Source: Pelomonas baiyunensis
Lineage (GTDB): Bacteria; Pseudomonadota; Gammaproteobacteria; Burkholderiales; Burkholderiaceae_C
Reading direction: 5' to 3'
NCBI RefSeq assembly: GCF_043555935.1
Contig: NZ_JBIGIB010000003.1
Coordinates: 496,001-560,000 of the forward strand
DNA: 64,000 nucleotides
The notes under the pieces are model-generated. The model worked only from the letters and a program-made list of their open reading frames with translations. It did not search any database and was not told the DNA's origin. Position 1 is the stretch's first letter, and each line of letters opens with the position of its first letter. A program made the translations under genes and the position numbers. Below, in pieces: positions 49,351-57,140 of this stretch.

Positions 49351-50391
49351 ATGAAAGCCAAACCTTCTCCGCATCCCACGTCGGATGCACCCGCTGCTGT
49401 GCCCTCGTTGAGCTCGGCAGTCTTCCCATCACCGGAAAACGCAGCATCCGATCCGCCCGATCGCGATGACCGCAAAAGCACCCTCCCGAAGCTCGCGAGC
49501 TCCTACCGCGCCAACGCGTTGTATTGGTTCGGCCTGGGCTTCAACGTCATTCCCGTACTGCCGGACACCAAGAAGACGGCGGTCAAGTGGGATCTGTGGC
49601 TGCAACGCCGATCGCCACATCGGATCGTCCATCATTGGGCGGCGAACCCGGCCCACGAAATCGGCTTCATCGTCGGCGACGGCTTGATCGTCCTTGATGC
49701 GGACAGCCCCAAGGCAGTGGCTGCGTTGATCGAAGCCGAGTGCCGATGCGGCGCACTGCCGTCCATGATCGTGCAGACGCGGCGCGGCGAGCACCACTAC
49801 TTTGCAAAGCCCGTGGGCCTGCCCTGCAAGACCACCAGCATGATCGTCGGCGAGGCTCACGACCGCATCGACGTCAAGACCGGGCGCACGATGGTGATCC
49901 TGCCGCCCAGCACCGGCAAGTTCCTCGTGAAGTTCTCCGGTCAACACGCCAGTGAGATGGCCGTCGCGCCGCTGAAGCTCTTGGAGCACTTCGGTACGTT
50001 TGTCCGTCCTACTGAGCCTGACGCTGGTGGCCGCAAAGTGGTGGAAGCGCCCACCGAGCGCACCATGCGCCTGCTGGCCACGGGCCTCAAGTACCTGCCA
50101 GCCGACTGCGGCTACGACACTTGGCTGCGCATCGGCGCCATCATTTTCAACGTCTCCGGAGGATCGGAGGCGGGCCTCGAACTGTTCGATGCCTGGAGCG
50201 CGTCGGGTGCGAAGTACAAGGGCACCTGCGATGTCCTCGCCAAGTGGAAGACCTTCCGCCTGGACCACCAGCGCCCACTCAGGATGGCGACGCTGCGCTA
50301 CATGCTCGCTGAGCAAGACCGTGACTGGATGGACATCTGTGCTGAGGCGGAAGGTGATGCATTTCAGATCGTTGCGGAGGGGACCCAGTGA
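49351..50391 (+). CDS. bifunctional DNA primase/polymerase (prim-pol)
   Basis: 346 residues. N-terminal prim-pol domain: YRANALYWFGLGFNVIPVLP, KKTAVKWDLW, the metal motif GFIVGDGLIVLDADS, and QTRRGEHHYFAKP; GKFLVKFSGQHASE ends it. C-terminal PriCT-2-like helical domain: LPADCGYDTWLRIGAIIFNV, GLELFDAWS, CDVLAKWKTF. It would start replication of the element. The ATG at 49351 is chosen; a GTG at 49309 would add 14 residues. Its stop overlaps the next gene's ATG (TGATG, 50389-50393). Confidence 0.85.
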   Translation: MKAKPSPHPTSDAPAAVPSLSSAVFPSPENAASDPPDRDDRKSTLPKLASSYRANALYWFGLGFNVIPVLPDTKKTAVKWDLWLQRRSPHRIVHHWAANPAHEIGFIVGDGLIVLDADSPKAVAALIEAECRCGALPSMIVQTRRGEHHYFAKPVGLPCKTTSMIVGEAHDRIDVKTGRTMVILPPSTGKFLVKFSGQHASEMAVAPLKLLEHFGTFVRPTEPDAGGRKVVEAPTERTMRLLATGLKYLPADCGYDTWLRIGAIIFNVSGGSEAGLELFDAWSASGAKYKGTCDVLAKWKTFRLDHQRPLRMATLRYMLAEQDRDWMDICAEAEGDAFQIVAEGTQ

Positions 50392-51935
50392 TGGCGGCCT
50401 CTGAGGGTGATTGCGTGAATCCCGCCATCGTGAGCGCCGAACCGGAGAACGGAGCGACAACTGCACTCGCCCCGTCGGTCGATTCCGTGGGCGACGTGGT
50501 GGCGCGCCTGGCGGCAATGACAGCCGTGGAGTACGACAAGGTCCGCCGTGAGGAGGCCAAGAAGCTGGGGGTGCAGCTCAAGACCCTGGATGACATGGTG
50601 AAGTCCGCGCGCTCCAGCGCTGGTGCCAGTAGCCGCCTGCCGTTCATGGAGCACGAGCCTGCCGATGAGCCGGTCAATCCCGCTGAACTCCTCGACGCGA
50701 TTGCAACGGTCATCAAGACGTACATCATCTTGGAGCCCGAGCAGGCCGACGCGGCGGCGCTCTGGGTGGTGCACACCCACCTGACCGATGTTGCAGATGT
50801 TTCGCCAATTGCGATCATCAATGCGCCCGAGCGAGCCTGCGCAAAAACGCTGTTCCAGACCATCCTGGGGCGCTTGGCCTATCGCCCGCTGTTTGCCTCC
50901 AATGCGTCGCTCTCGGCGCTCTTCCGGTCGATCGAACTCTGGGGTGCCACGCTGCTGATCGACGAAGCTGACACCTTCTTTCGCGAGAACGCCGAACTTC
51001 ACGGCATGGTGAATGCTGGCTACAAGCGCGGTGGCTTCGTACTGCGCAGCGAGGTCAGTCCGGAAAGCATCGAACCAAAGATGTTCTCGGTGTACGGCGC
51101 AAAGTCCATCGCTGGCATTGCCTTGGAGAAGCACCTGCCGGACGCCACCATGAGTCGCGGCATCGTGTTCGGCATGCGCCGCAAGTTGACCCACGAGAAG
51201 GTCGAGCGCTTCCGCAACGCCGATGATGTGGTCTTCAATCGCTTGGCATCGAAGGTGGCGCGCTTCGCGCTGGACCACGCTGAGCAGGTCCGTCTTGCAC
51301 GCCCCGCGTTGCCCGACGATATGAGCGACCGTGCGCAGGACAACTGGGAGCCGCTGCTGGCAATCGCGATGTGCGCTGGCGATGCCTGGCTGCAGCGAGC
51401 AACCCATGCGGCGCTCAAGATGTCGGCGGCCAGTGAATCGCAGTCGAGCGCCGGCAACGATCTCTTGGCGGACATCAAAGAGATCCTGTCGAAGTGGGCC
51501 AAGCCGACCATCAAGACGGCCGACCTCATTCAGAAGCTGATCGAGGACGACGACATGGGCTGGGACACGTACAACCGTGGCAAGCCTCTGACGCCCCGCC
51601 AATTGGCCAAGCTGCTGGATGCCTATCAGATCAAGCCGAAGACAGTGCGCCAGCCGAAGACCTTGGCTGAGCCCAACGGCAGCACGCCCAAGGGTTATGA
51701 GGTAGCGGACTTCAAGGACGCGTTCACGCGTTACCTGAAGCCCGAGGCCATCAAGACGCCATCCGAGCCGGACGCTGCGACAGCACCGCCTACGGTTCCC
51801 CCCGATGTTGCCGCAACGGAGAAACAGGGTGACGTGCGCAGCGATCGCGAGAGCGGCTCAAGTGCCACCTCTGACGAGCAGCTCAGCACCCCATCGACGG
51901 CGTCACTGATGCCTCGTTTGCCGCCGCTGTTCTGA
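50391..51935 (+). CDS. DUF3631 helicase-like protein
   Basis: 514 residues. The DUF3631 core lies about 110-290: a degenerate P-loop NAPERACAKTLFQTILGRL, Walker B ATLLIDEADTFF, and MSRGIVFGMRRKLTHEKVER. The C-terminal third has LKPEAIKTPSEPDAATAPPT and other low-complexity sequence. In satellites and islands such proteins follow prim-pol primases and probably act as the helicase half. Starts on the primase stop (TGATG). Codon bias resembles the primase, not the ATPase pair. Confidence 0.85.
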   Translation: MAASEGDCVNPAIVSAEPENGATTALAPSVDSVGDVVARLAAMTAVEYDKVRREEAKKLGVQLKTLDDMVKSARSSAGASSRLPFMEHEPADEPVNPAELLDAIATVIKTYIILEPEQADAAALWVVHTHLTDVADVSPIAIINAPERACAKTLFQTILGRLAYRPLFASNASLSALFRSIELWGATLLIDEADTFFRENAELHGMVNAGYKRGGFVLRSEVSPESIEPKMFSVYGAKSIAGIALEKHLPDATMSRGIVFGMRRKLTHEKVERFRNADDVVFNRLASKVARFALDHAEQVRLARPALPDDMSDRAQDNWEPLLAIAMCAGDAWLQRATHAALKMSAASESQSSAGNDLLADIKEILSKWAKPTIKTADLIQKLIEDDDMGWDTYNRGKPLTPRQLAKLLDAYQIKPKTVRQPKTLAEPNGSTPKGYEVADFKDAFTRYLKPEAIKTPSEPDAATAPPTVPPDVAATEKQGDVRSDRESGSSATSDEQLSTPSTASLMPRLPPLF

Positions 51936-51944
51936 CAGCACGCC

Positions 51945-51975
51945 GCGCCGTCGTTGACCTCGGCGGCGCCTTTTC
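51945..51975 (+). terminator. terminator after the DUF3631 gene
   Basis: GCGCCG (51945-51950) pairs with CGGCGC (51964-51969), then CTTTTC. Ten bases past the stop. The 200 bp beyond it, before the integrase, show no gene. Confidence 0.6.
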
Positions 51976-52181
51976 AAAGCCCCAGTAACGGGCGCCCAGC
52001 ACGTGCCGTTGCGCGTGCCGCTACTGCCATGTCACCCAAGGATTTTCACAAGTCTTGTGGCCGTCTGGCCCCTATCGCGATGGGACCTTGCCGCTCGGCA
52101 TTCCCGTCGGTCATCCACCCAGCAATGCGTGCTGCCTTTCGGAGCGCCCGCGCAGATTGTTCTCACCACAGAGGAGATTGA

Positions 52182-53363
52182 ATGCCCACCAAAACCTTTA
52201 CGCCCGCCTTCATGGCGACCGGCCTGGTGTGTCCCGCCGGCATGAAGAAGATCGAGTACGGCGTTGACGGCGATCCCGGCCTGTTCGTCGAATGCCGCGC
52301 ATCCCAAAAGTCGGTGCCGACCTGGTACCTGCGCCTGAAAAACGAGAAGGGAACAAACATCTACAAGAAACTCGGCACCATCAAGGACCTGAGCCTGACC
52401 CAAGCCCAGAAGCTCGCGAAGATGCTGCGCGCCGAACACGCGTCGGCCGCCAAGCAAGGTGACGCTGCAGCGGCAGCACCGGCAGAAATGACCCTGGATG
52501 TGTTCGTTCGCGACCACGTCAACCCGCACAACGCGATGCGCAAGAGAAGTCATGGCCGCGACCTGCAGCTGTACCACCGCATTGGCCCGAAGTTCGGCCA
52601 CCTGAAGCTGACCGAGATTCGTCGCCGCGAGGTGCAGGTGTTCCACAACGAGCTGGTGCAAGTCGACAAGCTCGCGCCGGCCTCGGCGGACCACCACATC
52701 GTGTACTTGAAGCGCATCCTCAACCTCGCCCAGCAGTGGGAGTTCCTGGAGAAGAACGTGCTCGCCAAGGTGCCGCTGATGAAGGTCGACAACAAGGTCG
52801 AGCGTTATCTGTCGGCCGAAGAGACCCAGCGGCTGGTGGCCGTCCTGACCACCGACTTGGCCTATGGCGCGTCCTATGCGCTGCTGTTCTTGCTCAGCAC
52901 GGGCGCACGGCTGAATGAGGCACTGCAGGCCAAGTGGGAACAGGTCGATCTTGAAAACGCCATCTGGCGCATTCCGGCCAGCAACAGCAAGAGCAAGAAG
53001 TCCCGGGCCGTGCCGCTGAACGATTCGGCCATGTGGGTGCTCAGCCAGCTCTGGACCAAAGGCAAGCACGACTACCTCTTCGTCAACGAGGCGACCAACA
53101 AGCCCTGGGTCACGCTGACCCGCGCTTGGTACCGCCTGCGCGCGAAGGCGGGGATCGAGAACCTGCGTGTGCATGATCTGCGCCACAGCTTCGCGTCCTT
53201 CCTCGCCAACGCGGGTCAAAGTCTGCTGCTGATCCAACAGCTGCTGGGCCATGCCGATCCGCGCACGACGCTGCGTTACGCCCACCTGTCGGGCGAGAAG
53301 TTGAAGGAGGCGGCCAACGAGGCGTCAGTGATCGTCAGGCCCTCGGGCTCGAAGGCGGCATAG
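52182..53363 (+). CDS. tyrosine integrase of element 2
   Basis: 393 residues. Arm-binding domain at the N-terminus (FMATGLVCPAGMKKIEYGVD, WYLRLKNEKGTNIYKKLG), core-binding domain 100-200, catalytic domain with Arg (LLSTGARLNEALQAKWEQVD), Lys in SKSKKSRAVPL, HxxR (VHDLRHSFASFL), His (LLGHADPRTTLRYAHLS) with Tyr nine residues on. Start ATG behind GAGGAG. Ends 264 bp before att copy 3, the usual position for a tRNA-integrating enzyme. Not close in sequence to integrase 1, although both use the same tRNA. Confidence 0.95.
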   Translation: MPTKTFTPAFMATGLVCPAGMKKIEYGVDGDPGLFVECRASQKSVPTWYLRLKNEKGTNIYKKLGTIKDLSLTQAQKLAKMLRAEHASAAKQGDAAAAAPAEMTLDVFVRDHVNPHNAMRKRSHGRDLQLYHRIGPKFGHLKLTEIRRREVQVFHNELVQVDKLAPASADHHIVYLKRILNLAQQWEFLEKNVLAKVPLMKVDNKVERYLSAEETQRLVAVLTTDLAYGASYALLFLLSTGARLNEALQAKWEQVDLENAIWRIPASNSKSKKSRAVPLNDSAMWVLSQLWTKGKHDYLFVNEATNKPWVTLTRAWYRLRAKAGIENLRVHDLRHSFASFLANAGQSLLLIQQLLGHADPRTTLRYAHLSGEKLKEAANEASVIVRPSGSKAA

Positions 53364-53626
53364 GCGCAGAGGCGGCGGTCTGCCGGGAGCAAGGGCATGC
53401 TCCCGCGCAGATCGACCGACCCACCGGCACAGGTTCGGTAGTTCGGTTCGGAGGGCGGTGGCGCTATGCCGTTGAGCCGCTTGAGGAAAGGCGTATGGGC
53501 ATCAGGCGCCAGGCTCAGAAAAGTTCGGCGGGAGGTTCGGTAGGTCGGCGGAGCAGGGGGAGAGAAAGCGAAAAACGCGTTGCAAATCTTCGGCTTGGAC
53601 GCGTGGATTTCACGTTGTGGGATGTG
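53364..53626. other. right end of element 2, hairpin and GGTTCGG repeats
   Basis: CGGGAGCA (53384-53391) pairs with TGCTCCCG (53398-53405), a possible integrase terminator. GGTTCGG occurs at 53432, 53445 and 53534; the same heptamer occurs twice at the left end (41619, 41630). Possible integrase arm sites. No gene. Confidence 0.45.
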
Positions 53627-53672
53627 TTGAAAATCCGCGTGTCGGTGGTTCGATTCCGCCCCAGGCCACCAA
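53627..53672 (+). repeat. attachment site copy 3 (chromosomal right border)
   Basis: 46 bp identical to 31512-31557 of tRNA-Phe. Host chromosome follows. Confidence 0.9.
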
Positions 53673-53680
53673 ATCAAGAA

Positions 53681-53709
53681 CGGCACCCTTTGGGGTGCCG
53701 TTTGCCTTT
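53681..53709 (+). terminator. original host terminator of tRNA-Phe
   Basis: CGGCACCC (53681-53688) with GGGTGCCG (53693-53700), then TTTGCCTTT. It lies as far from att copy 3 as the other terminators do from theirs. The 240 bp up to the next gene hold no convincing gene. Confidence 0.8.
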
Positions 53710-53950
53710 GGGGCTCAGATTCTTGAGTGGGCAAACGCAGGAGCGACGCCCACTGCGGCCCTGCAGGCGCCATGCGGGCTGCGGCGGCGCTGGCTGTTGT
53801 GGAGATCCTGACTCGATGTTGTCCGATGAACACCGGACGCTCCCGACCGTGAACCGGCGGATCCGCCAGTGCGCAATCAGCAAGCTTCTAACGCGCTGAC
53901 TGAGCTAACCTCCACCCGTCCGATCAGGACTCAAAAAAAGGAGGAAGACC

Positions 53951-54241
53951 ATGAACTTGAAGCACGTGGTGTGCGGTGCCGCGGTGGCGGTGCTGGCGTG
54001 TGGGGTGGCGCAGGCCAAGGGCGGCAGCAAGGGCGGGACGCACACGTCCACGCACAGCTCGGCGGCGTCCAGCGGTGGCAACCATTCGGTGAGCGGGTAC
54101 ACGAAGAAAGACGGCACCTACGTGGCGCCGCACCACGCCACCAACCCCAACGACAGCAAGCGCGACAACTACAGCACCAAGGGCAACACCAACCCCTACA
54201 CGGGCAAGGACGGCACGGTGGACCCGGCCAAGAAGCCTTGA
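53951..54241 (+). CDS. small secreted Gly/Ser-rich protein
   Basis: 96 residues. Signal peptide to VAQA-K (22), then a low-complexity Gly/Ser/Thr region and the conserved tail GYTKKDGTYVAPHHATNPND...DNYSTKGNTNPYTGKDGT. This tail (YTKKDGTYV..H..TNPN....DNYSTKGNxNPYTGK) is shared by many small exported proteins of proteobacteria and phages, function unknown. Very strong AAGGAGG ribosome site eight bases upstream. Its own terminator follows. Confidence 0.85.
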   Translation: MNLKHVVCGAAVAVLACGVAQAKGGSKGGTHTSTHSSAASSGGNHSVSGYTKKDGTYVAPHHATNPNDSKRDNYSTKGNTNPYTGKDGTVDPAKKP

Positions 54242-54331
54242 CTTGCGGCGCCGGGGCGGTGGCGGAGACGACCTGCTGACCCGGGCTTCACCGTCGTTCC
54301 ATGCCGCCGCATTCGCGCGCCGCGCCCATGG

Positions 54332-54361
54332 AACGGCACCCCTCGGGGTGCCGTTGTGCTT
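54332..54361 (+). terminator. terminator after the small secreted protein gene
   Basis: AACGGCACCCC (54332-54342) pairs with GGGGTGCCGTT (54345-54355) over eleven bases with a two-base loop; then GTGCTTT. Arm sequence is nearly the same as the tRNA-Phe terminator at 53681. Confidence 0.7.
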
Positions 54362-54420
54362 TACGCGCTCGCAGCATCGCGCCATCGGCGCGCGCGGCGC
54401 CGGCGGACATACTCGGGCGC

Positions 54421-55440
54421 ATGACTTGGCACCGTTTCATCACCCCTGGCATCTCGGCTTGCATCACCGCCTGCATCGCCGCTGGTGCGGCCTTAGCGCC
54501 GGGCAGCGGCGCCTGGGCCGCGTGCGACATGCGCCTGCCGCCGCCCCCGGCGCTCGTTGCGACGGCGGCCGCGCCCTTGCGCCTGCTGTTCGTGGGCAAC
54601 AGCTTCTTGCACGGCCATGCGCCGCCGGTTCAGTTTCACAACGCGGCGGCGGTGACGGACCTGAACGGCACCGGCTACGGCGGCGTGCCGGGCCTGTTCA
54701 AGCAGCTGGCGGACGAGTCGGGCGTGCCGGTGGAGGTGGCCAGTGAATTGGTGAGCGGGCAGACGCTGCACTTCCACCTCACGCACAAGCGCGAGCTGAT
54801 CACATCGCGGCCCTGGGACGTGGTGGTGCTGCAGGAGCAAAGCACGCTGAGCCCGCAGCGGCCGGGGGATGCGCGGCTGTTCGTCGAGGCCGCGGGCGCG
54901 CTGGAAGCCGCCGTGCACGCGGTGAACCCGGCGGCCACGGTGGTGTTGATGGAGACCTGGGCGCGGGCCGATCAGGTCTACCGCACGCCGGGCGGGCGCT
55001 GGGCCGGCCAGACGCTGGAGGCCATGCAGGCCGACCTGCGCAGCGCCTACGCCCAGGCCCAGTCGGCGGCGGCGTGCATTGCCGAGGTGGTGCCGGTGGG
55101 GGACGTGGCCTTGCGGGCGGTGCAGGAGGGGCTGGCCGACCGCAATCCGTACGACGGCATCACGCCCGGCCAGTGGGCCTTGTGGGGGCCGGACCACTTT
55201 CACTTCAGCGCCTGGGGCAGCTACCTGGAGGCGCTGGTGCTGTACGGCCGCCTGCTGGGGCGCGACCCGGCGGGCGTGGGGGCCGAGACAGCCACGGGCC
55301 GCGCCTTGGGGCTCAGCGCGGCGCAGATGCGCGATGCGCAGGGCCTGGCATCGCGCGAGTGGAAAGAATGGCAGGAGGCGCAGGCGAGGCTGGCCGTGCA
55401 CCCGGCCGCGGTCAAGCCCGCATCGCCCGCCGTGCGCTGA
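54421..55440 (+). CDS. exported SGNH/GDSL-like hydrolase
   Basis: 339 residues. Signal peptide to about 34 (GSGAWAACD). Block I LRLLFVGNSFLHGHAP carries the nucleophile-type Ser after GN, DVVVLQEQSTLSP follows, and the C-terminal DHFHFSAWGSYLEALVLYGR gives the D-x-x-H block. This resembles SGNH hydrolases of the DUF4886 type. Substrate unknown. Start 54421 is chosen for the signal peptide. The 3' end overlaps the convergent MFS gene by 29 bases. Confidence 0.8.
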   Translation: MTWHRFITPGISACITACIAAGAALAPGSGAWAACDMRLPPPPALVATAAAPLRLLFVGNSFLHGHAPPVQFHNAAAVTDLNGTGYGGVPGLFKQLADESGVPVEVASELVSGQTLHFHLTHKRELITSRPWDVVVLQEQSTLSPQRPGDARLFVEAAGALEAAVHAVNPAATVVLMETWARADQVYRTPGGRWAGQTLEAMQADLRSAYAQAQSAAACIAEVVPVGDVALRAVQEGLADRNPYDGITPGQWALWGPDHFHFSAWGSYLEALVLYGRLLGRDPAGVGAETATGRALGLSAAQMRDAQGLASREWKEWQEAQARLAVHPAAVKPASPAVR

Positions 55441-56545
55441 GCGCCATGAAGCCGGCGAACACCACCACCACCCACAGCCCGGCCGCGAGGCTGGCGTGCT
55501 CGGCCACCAGGCCGATCAGCGGCGGGCCGGCCATCATGCCGAGGTAGCCCACGCCCGACACCGCGGCAATGCCGTGGGCCGATGAGATGCCGGGCACCTT
55601 GGACGCGGCGCTGAACAGCACCGGCACCACGTTGCTCAGGCCCAGCCCCACCAGCGCAAAGCCCAGCAGTGCCACCGCGGGCGACGGCACCAGCAGGCCC
55701 AGCGCCATGCCGGACGCCGCCAGCACGCCGCTGAAGCGCATCAGCACCGCACCACTGAGCCGGGCGCGCACCCAGTCGCCGGCGAAGCGCCCCGCGGCCA
55801 TCGCGCCGCTGAAGCTGGCGTAAGCCAGCGCGGCGTGGCTGGCGCTGCTGCCGCGCTCCTGCTTCATGAACAGCACGCTCCAGTCGTACATCGCACCCTC
55901 GGCCACCAGGCCCATGGCGGCCAGCACGCCCAGCAGCAGCAGCGGGCCGCGCGGCAGGCTCAGCGGGTGCTTTTCTTCGGCGGCCCGCTCGGGCACGGGC
56001 AGCATGGCCCGGCTGGCCAGCAGCGTGAGGGCCGCGCCCAGCCCGGTGGCCAGCAGCAGGTGCCCCTGCGCCGACAGGCCCAGGCCCGGCGCCACGCTGC
56101 CAAAGCTCGCGCCCGCCATGCCGCCCAGGCTGAACATGCCGTGAAAGCCGCTCATCAGCGGCCGGCCGCTCTGGTGCTCCACCTCGGTGGCCTCGGTGTT
56201 GATGGCGACATCCAGCAGGCTGCCGGTGATGCCGAACACGGCCATCACCGCCAACAGCGCCGGGTACACCGGCCAGGCCAGCAGGCAGGCAATCGCTGCG
56301 CAGCACAGCACACCCATGGTGCCGCTGACCGCACGCGGCCCCCAGCGGCCCACCACGCGCCCGGCCTGCGCCAGCGCCAGCAGGGCGCCCACGCCGCTGG
56401 CCAGCATGGCCAGGGCCAGCGCCTGCTCGCCCAGGCCGTACAGCGACTTCACCGTGGGCACATGCACGCCCCAGGTGGCGAACAGCACGCCCAACACAAA
56501 AAACTGAGCCCGGATGGCGTGGGAGGCGCGAAAAACAGCAGTCAC
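55412..56545 (-). CDS. MFS transporter, 12 helices
   Basis: 377 residues from a GTG at 56545, about twelve hydrophobic helices. The loop 2-3 motif is GRVVGRWGPRAVSG. GSLLDVAINTEATEVEHQSG and MSGFHGMFSLGGMAGASFG match the YbjJ/FucP-like group of uncharacterised MFS carriers. The start lies seven bases after the thioredoxin stop on the same strand, so the two are one unit. Substrate unknown; two LacI-type palindromes upstream hint at a sugar-related signal. Confidence 0.85.
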   Translation of the reverse strand: MTAVFRASHAIRAQFFVLGVLFATWGVHVPTVKSLYGLGEQALALAMLASGVGALLALAQAGRVVGRWGPRAVSGTMGVLCCAAIACLLAWPVYPALLAVMAVFGITGSLLDVAINTEATEVEHQSGRPLMSGFHGMFSLGGMAGASFGSVAPGLGLSAQGHLLLATGLGAALTLLASRAMLPVPERAAEEKHPLSLPRGPLLLLGVLAAMGLVAEGAMYDWSVLFMKQERGSSASHAALAYASFSGAMAAGRFAGDWVRARLSGAVLMRFSGVLAASGMALGLLVPSPAVALLGFALVGLGLSNVVPVLFSAASKVPGISSAHGIAAVSGVGYLGMMAGPPLIGLVAEHASLAAGLWVVVVFAGFMALSARRAMRA

Positions 56546-56552
56546 AAGGGAA

Positions 56553-57044
56553 TCACTTGGCCGTGGCGGCAATGCGGGTGAAGAAGTCGTACACGCCCTG
56601 GTCGCCCATCTTGCGGGCGTCGGCCAGTTCACCGCCTTCGGTGGCGTACAGCAGCTTGCCTTGGGGCGACAGCACGGCCACGGCCGGGATGCCCTTCTTC
56701 AGCGGCACGCGGTAGGCCTCGGCGATGTCGACGTTGCGGTCGAAGCGGCCCACGTCCACCTTGACCACCTTGAAGTGCTGCGCAATCAGCGGCGCGCTGG
56801 GGCCGGACTTGAACGTCGCGTCCAGCATGCGGCAGTCGCCGCACCAGTTGGCGCCGAACACCACCAGCACGGGCAGCTTGGCTTTCTCGGCCTCGGCCAG
56901 CGTGGTGCGGATGGCGGCCTTGGCGTCGGCGGCTTCGTCGTAAATGGCCGGCGGGCCGGCATGGGCCACGAGGCTGGCGCCCAGCAGCAGGGCAGGGGCC
57001 AGCGCGGGGGCCAGCGAGACGGTGAGGGCGCGGAGGAACTTCAT
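56553..57044 (-). CDS. periplasmic thioredoxin-family protein
   Basis: 163 residues. Signal peptide to VAHA-G (29). Thioredoxin fold with WCGDC in VLVVFGANWCGDCRMLDATF, cis-Pro region KKGIPAVAVLSPQGK. The helix after the active site and FKVVKVDVGRFDRNVDIAEA are typical of the thioredoxin_7-like group. First gene of a two-gene unit with the MFS transporter. Its promoter region carries two LacI-type palindromes. Confidence 0.88.
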   Translation of the reverse strand: MKFLRALTVSLAPALAPALLLGASLVAHAGPPAIYDEAADAKAAIRTTLAEAEKAKLPVLVVFGANWCGDCRMLDATFKSGPSAPLIAQHFKVVKVDVGRFDRNVDIAEAYRVPLKKGIPAVAVLSPQGKLLYATEGGELADARKMGDQGVYDFFTRIAATAK

Positions 57045-57068
57045 GGTGGAAAGGCGGGTCAGGGCGCT

Positions 57069-57116
57069 ATGAAAGCGCTTTCATGGATGATGCTTGACCG
57101 TGGACAACGTTGTCAA
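57069..57116 (-). promoter_or_regulatory. promoter with two LacI-type palindromes upstream of the thioredoxin-MFS unit
   Basis: ATGAAAGCGCTTTCAT (57069-57084) is a perfect 16-bp palindrome with the central CG of LacI-family operators. GACAACGTTGTC (57103-57114) is a second, 12-bp one. On the minus strand the second overlaps TTGACA, which could be a -35 box. So the unit is probably repressed by one or two LacI-family regulators not encoded here. Confidence 0.6.
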
Positions 57117-57140
57117 GCGCCGGAGGAAGCCGGCCATCGC

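Larger units (their letters stand above)
41095..53672. mobile_element. integrative element 2 (satellite-like) in tRNA-Phe
   Basis: About 12.6 kb between att copies 2 and 3. It carries a prim-pol primase, a DUF3631 helicase-like gene and a tyrosine integrase at its right end, as phage satellites and P4-like elements do, plus hairpin-separated small genes and a low-GC ATPase/effector pair. No structural or conjugation genes are seen. A decayed tRNA-Asn 3' half inside the left part hints at a mosaic history. Confidence 0.8.

Noticed and set aside
48811..49447. Two overlapping leftward open frames before the primase
   Set aside because: No ribosome sites, Arg/Cys/Ser-rich composition, and they cross the symmetric heptamer block; more likely non-coding.
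53883..53912. tRNA D-arm-like sequence on the minus strand (GGTTAGCTCAGTC...GCGTTAGA)
   Set aside because: The first bases resemble a tRNA 5' half but the D-stem does not close and no anticodon or T-arm follows; could be an old relic, too weak to call.
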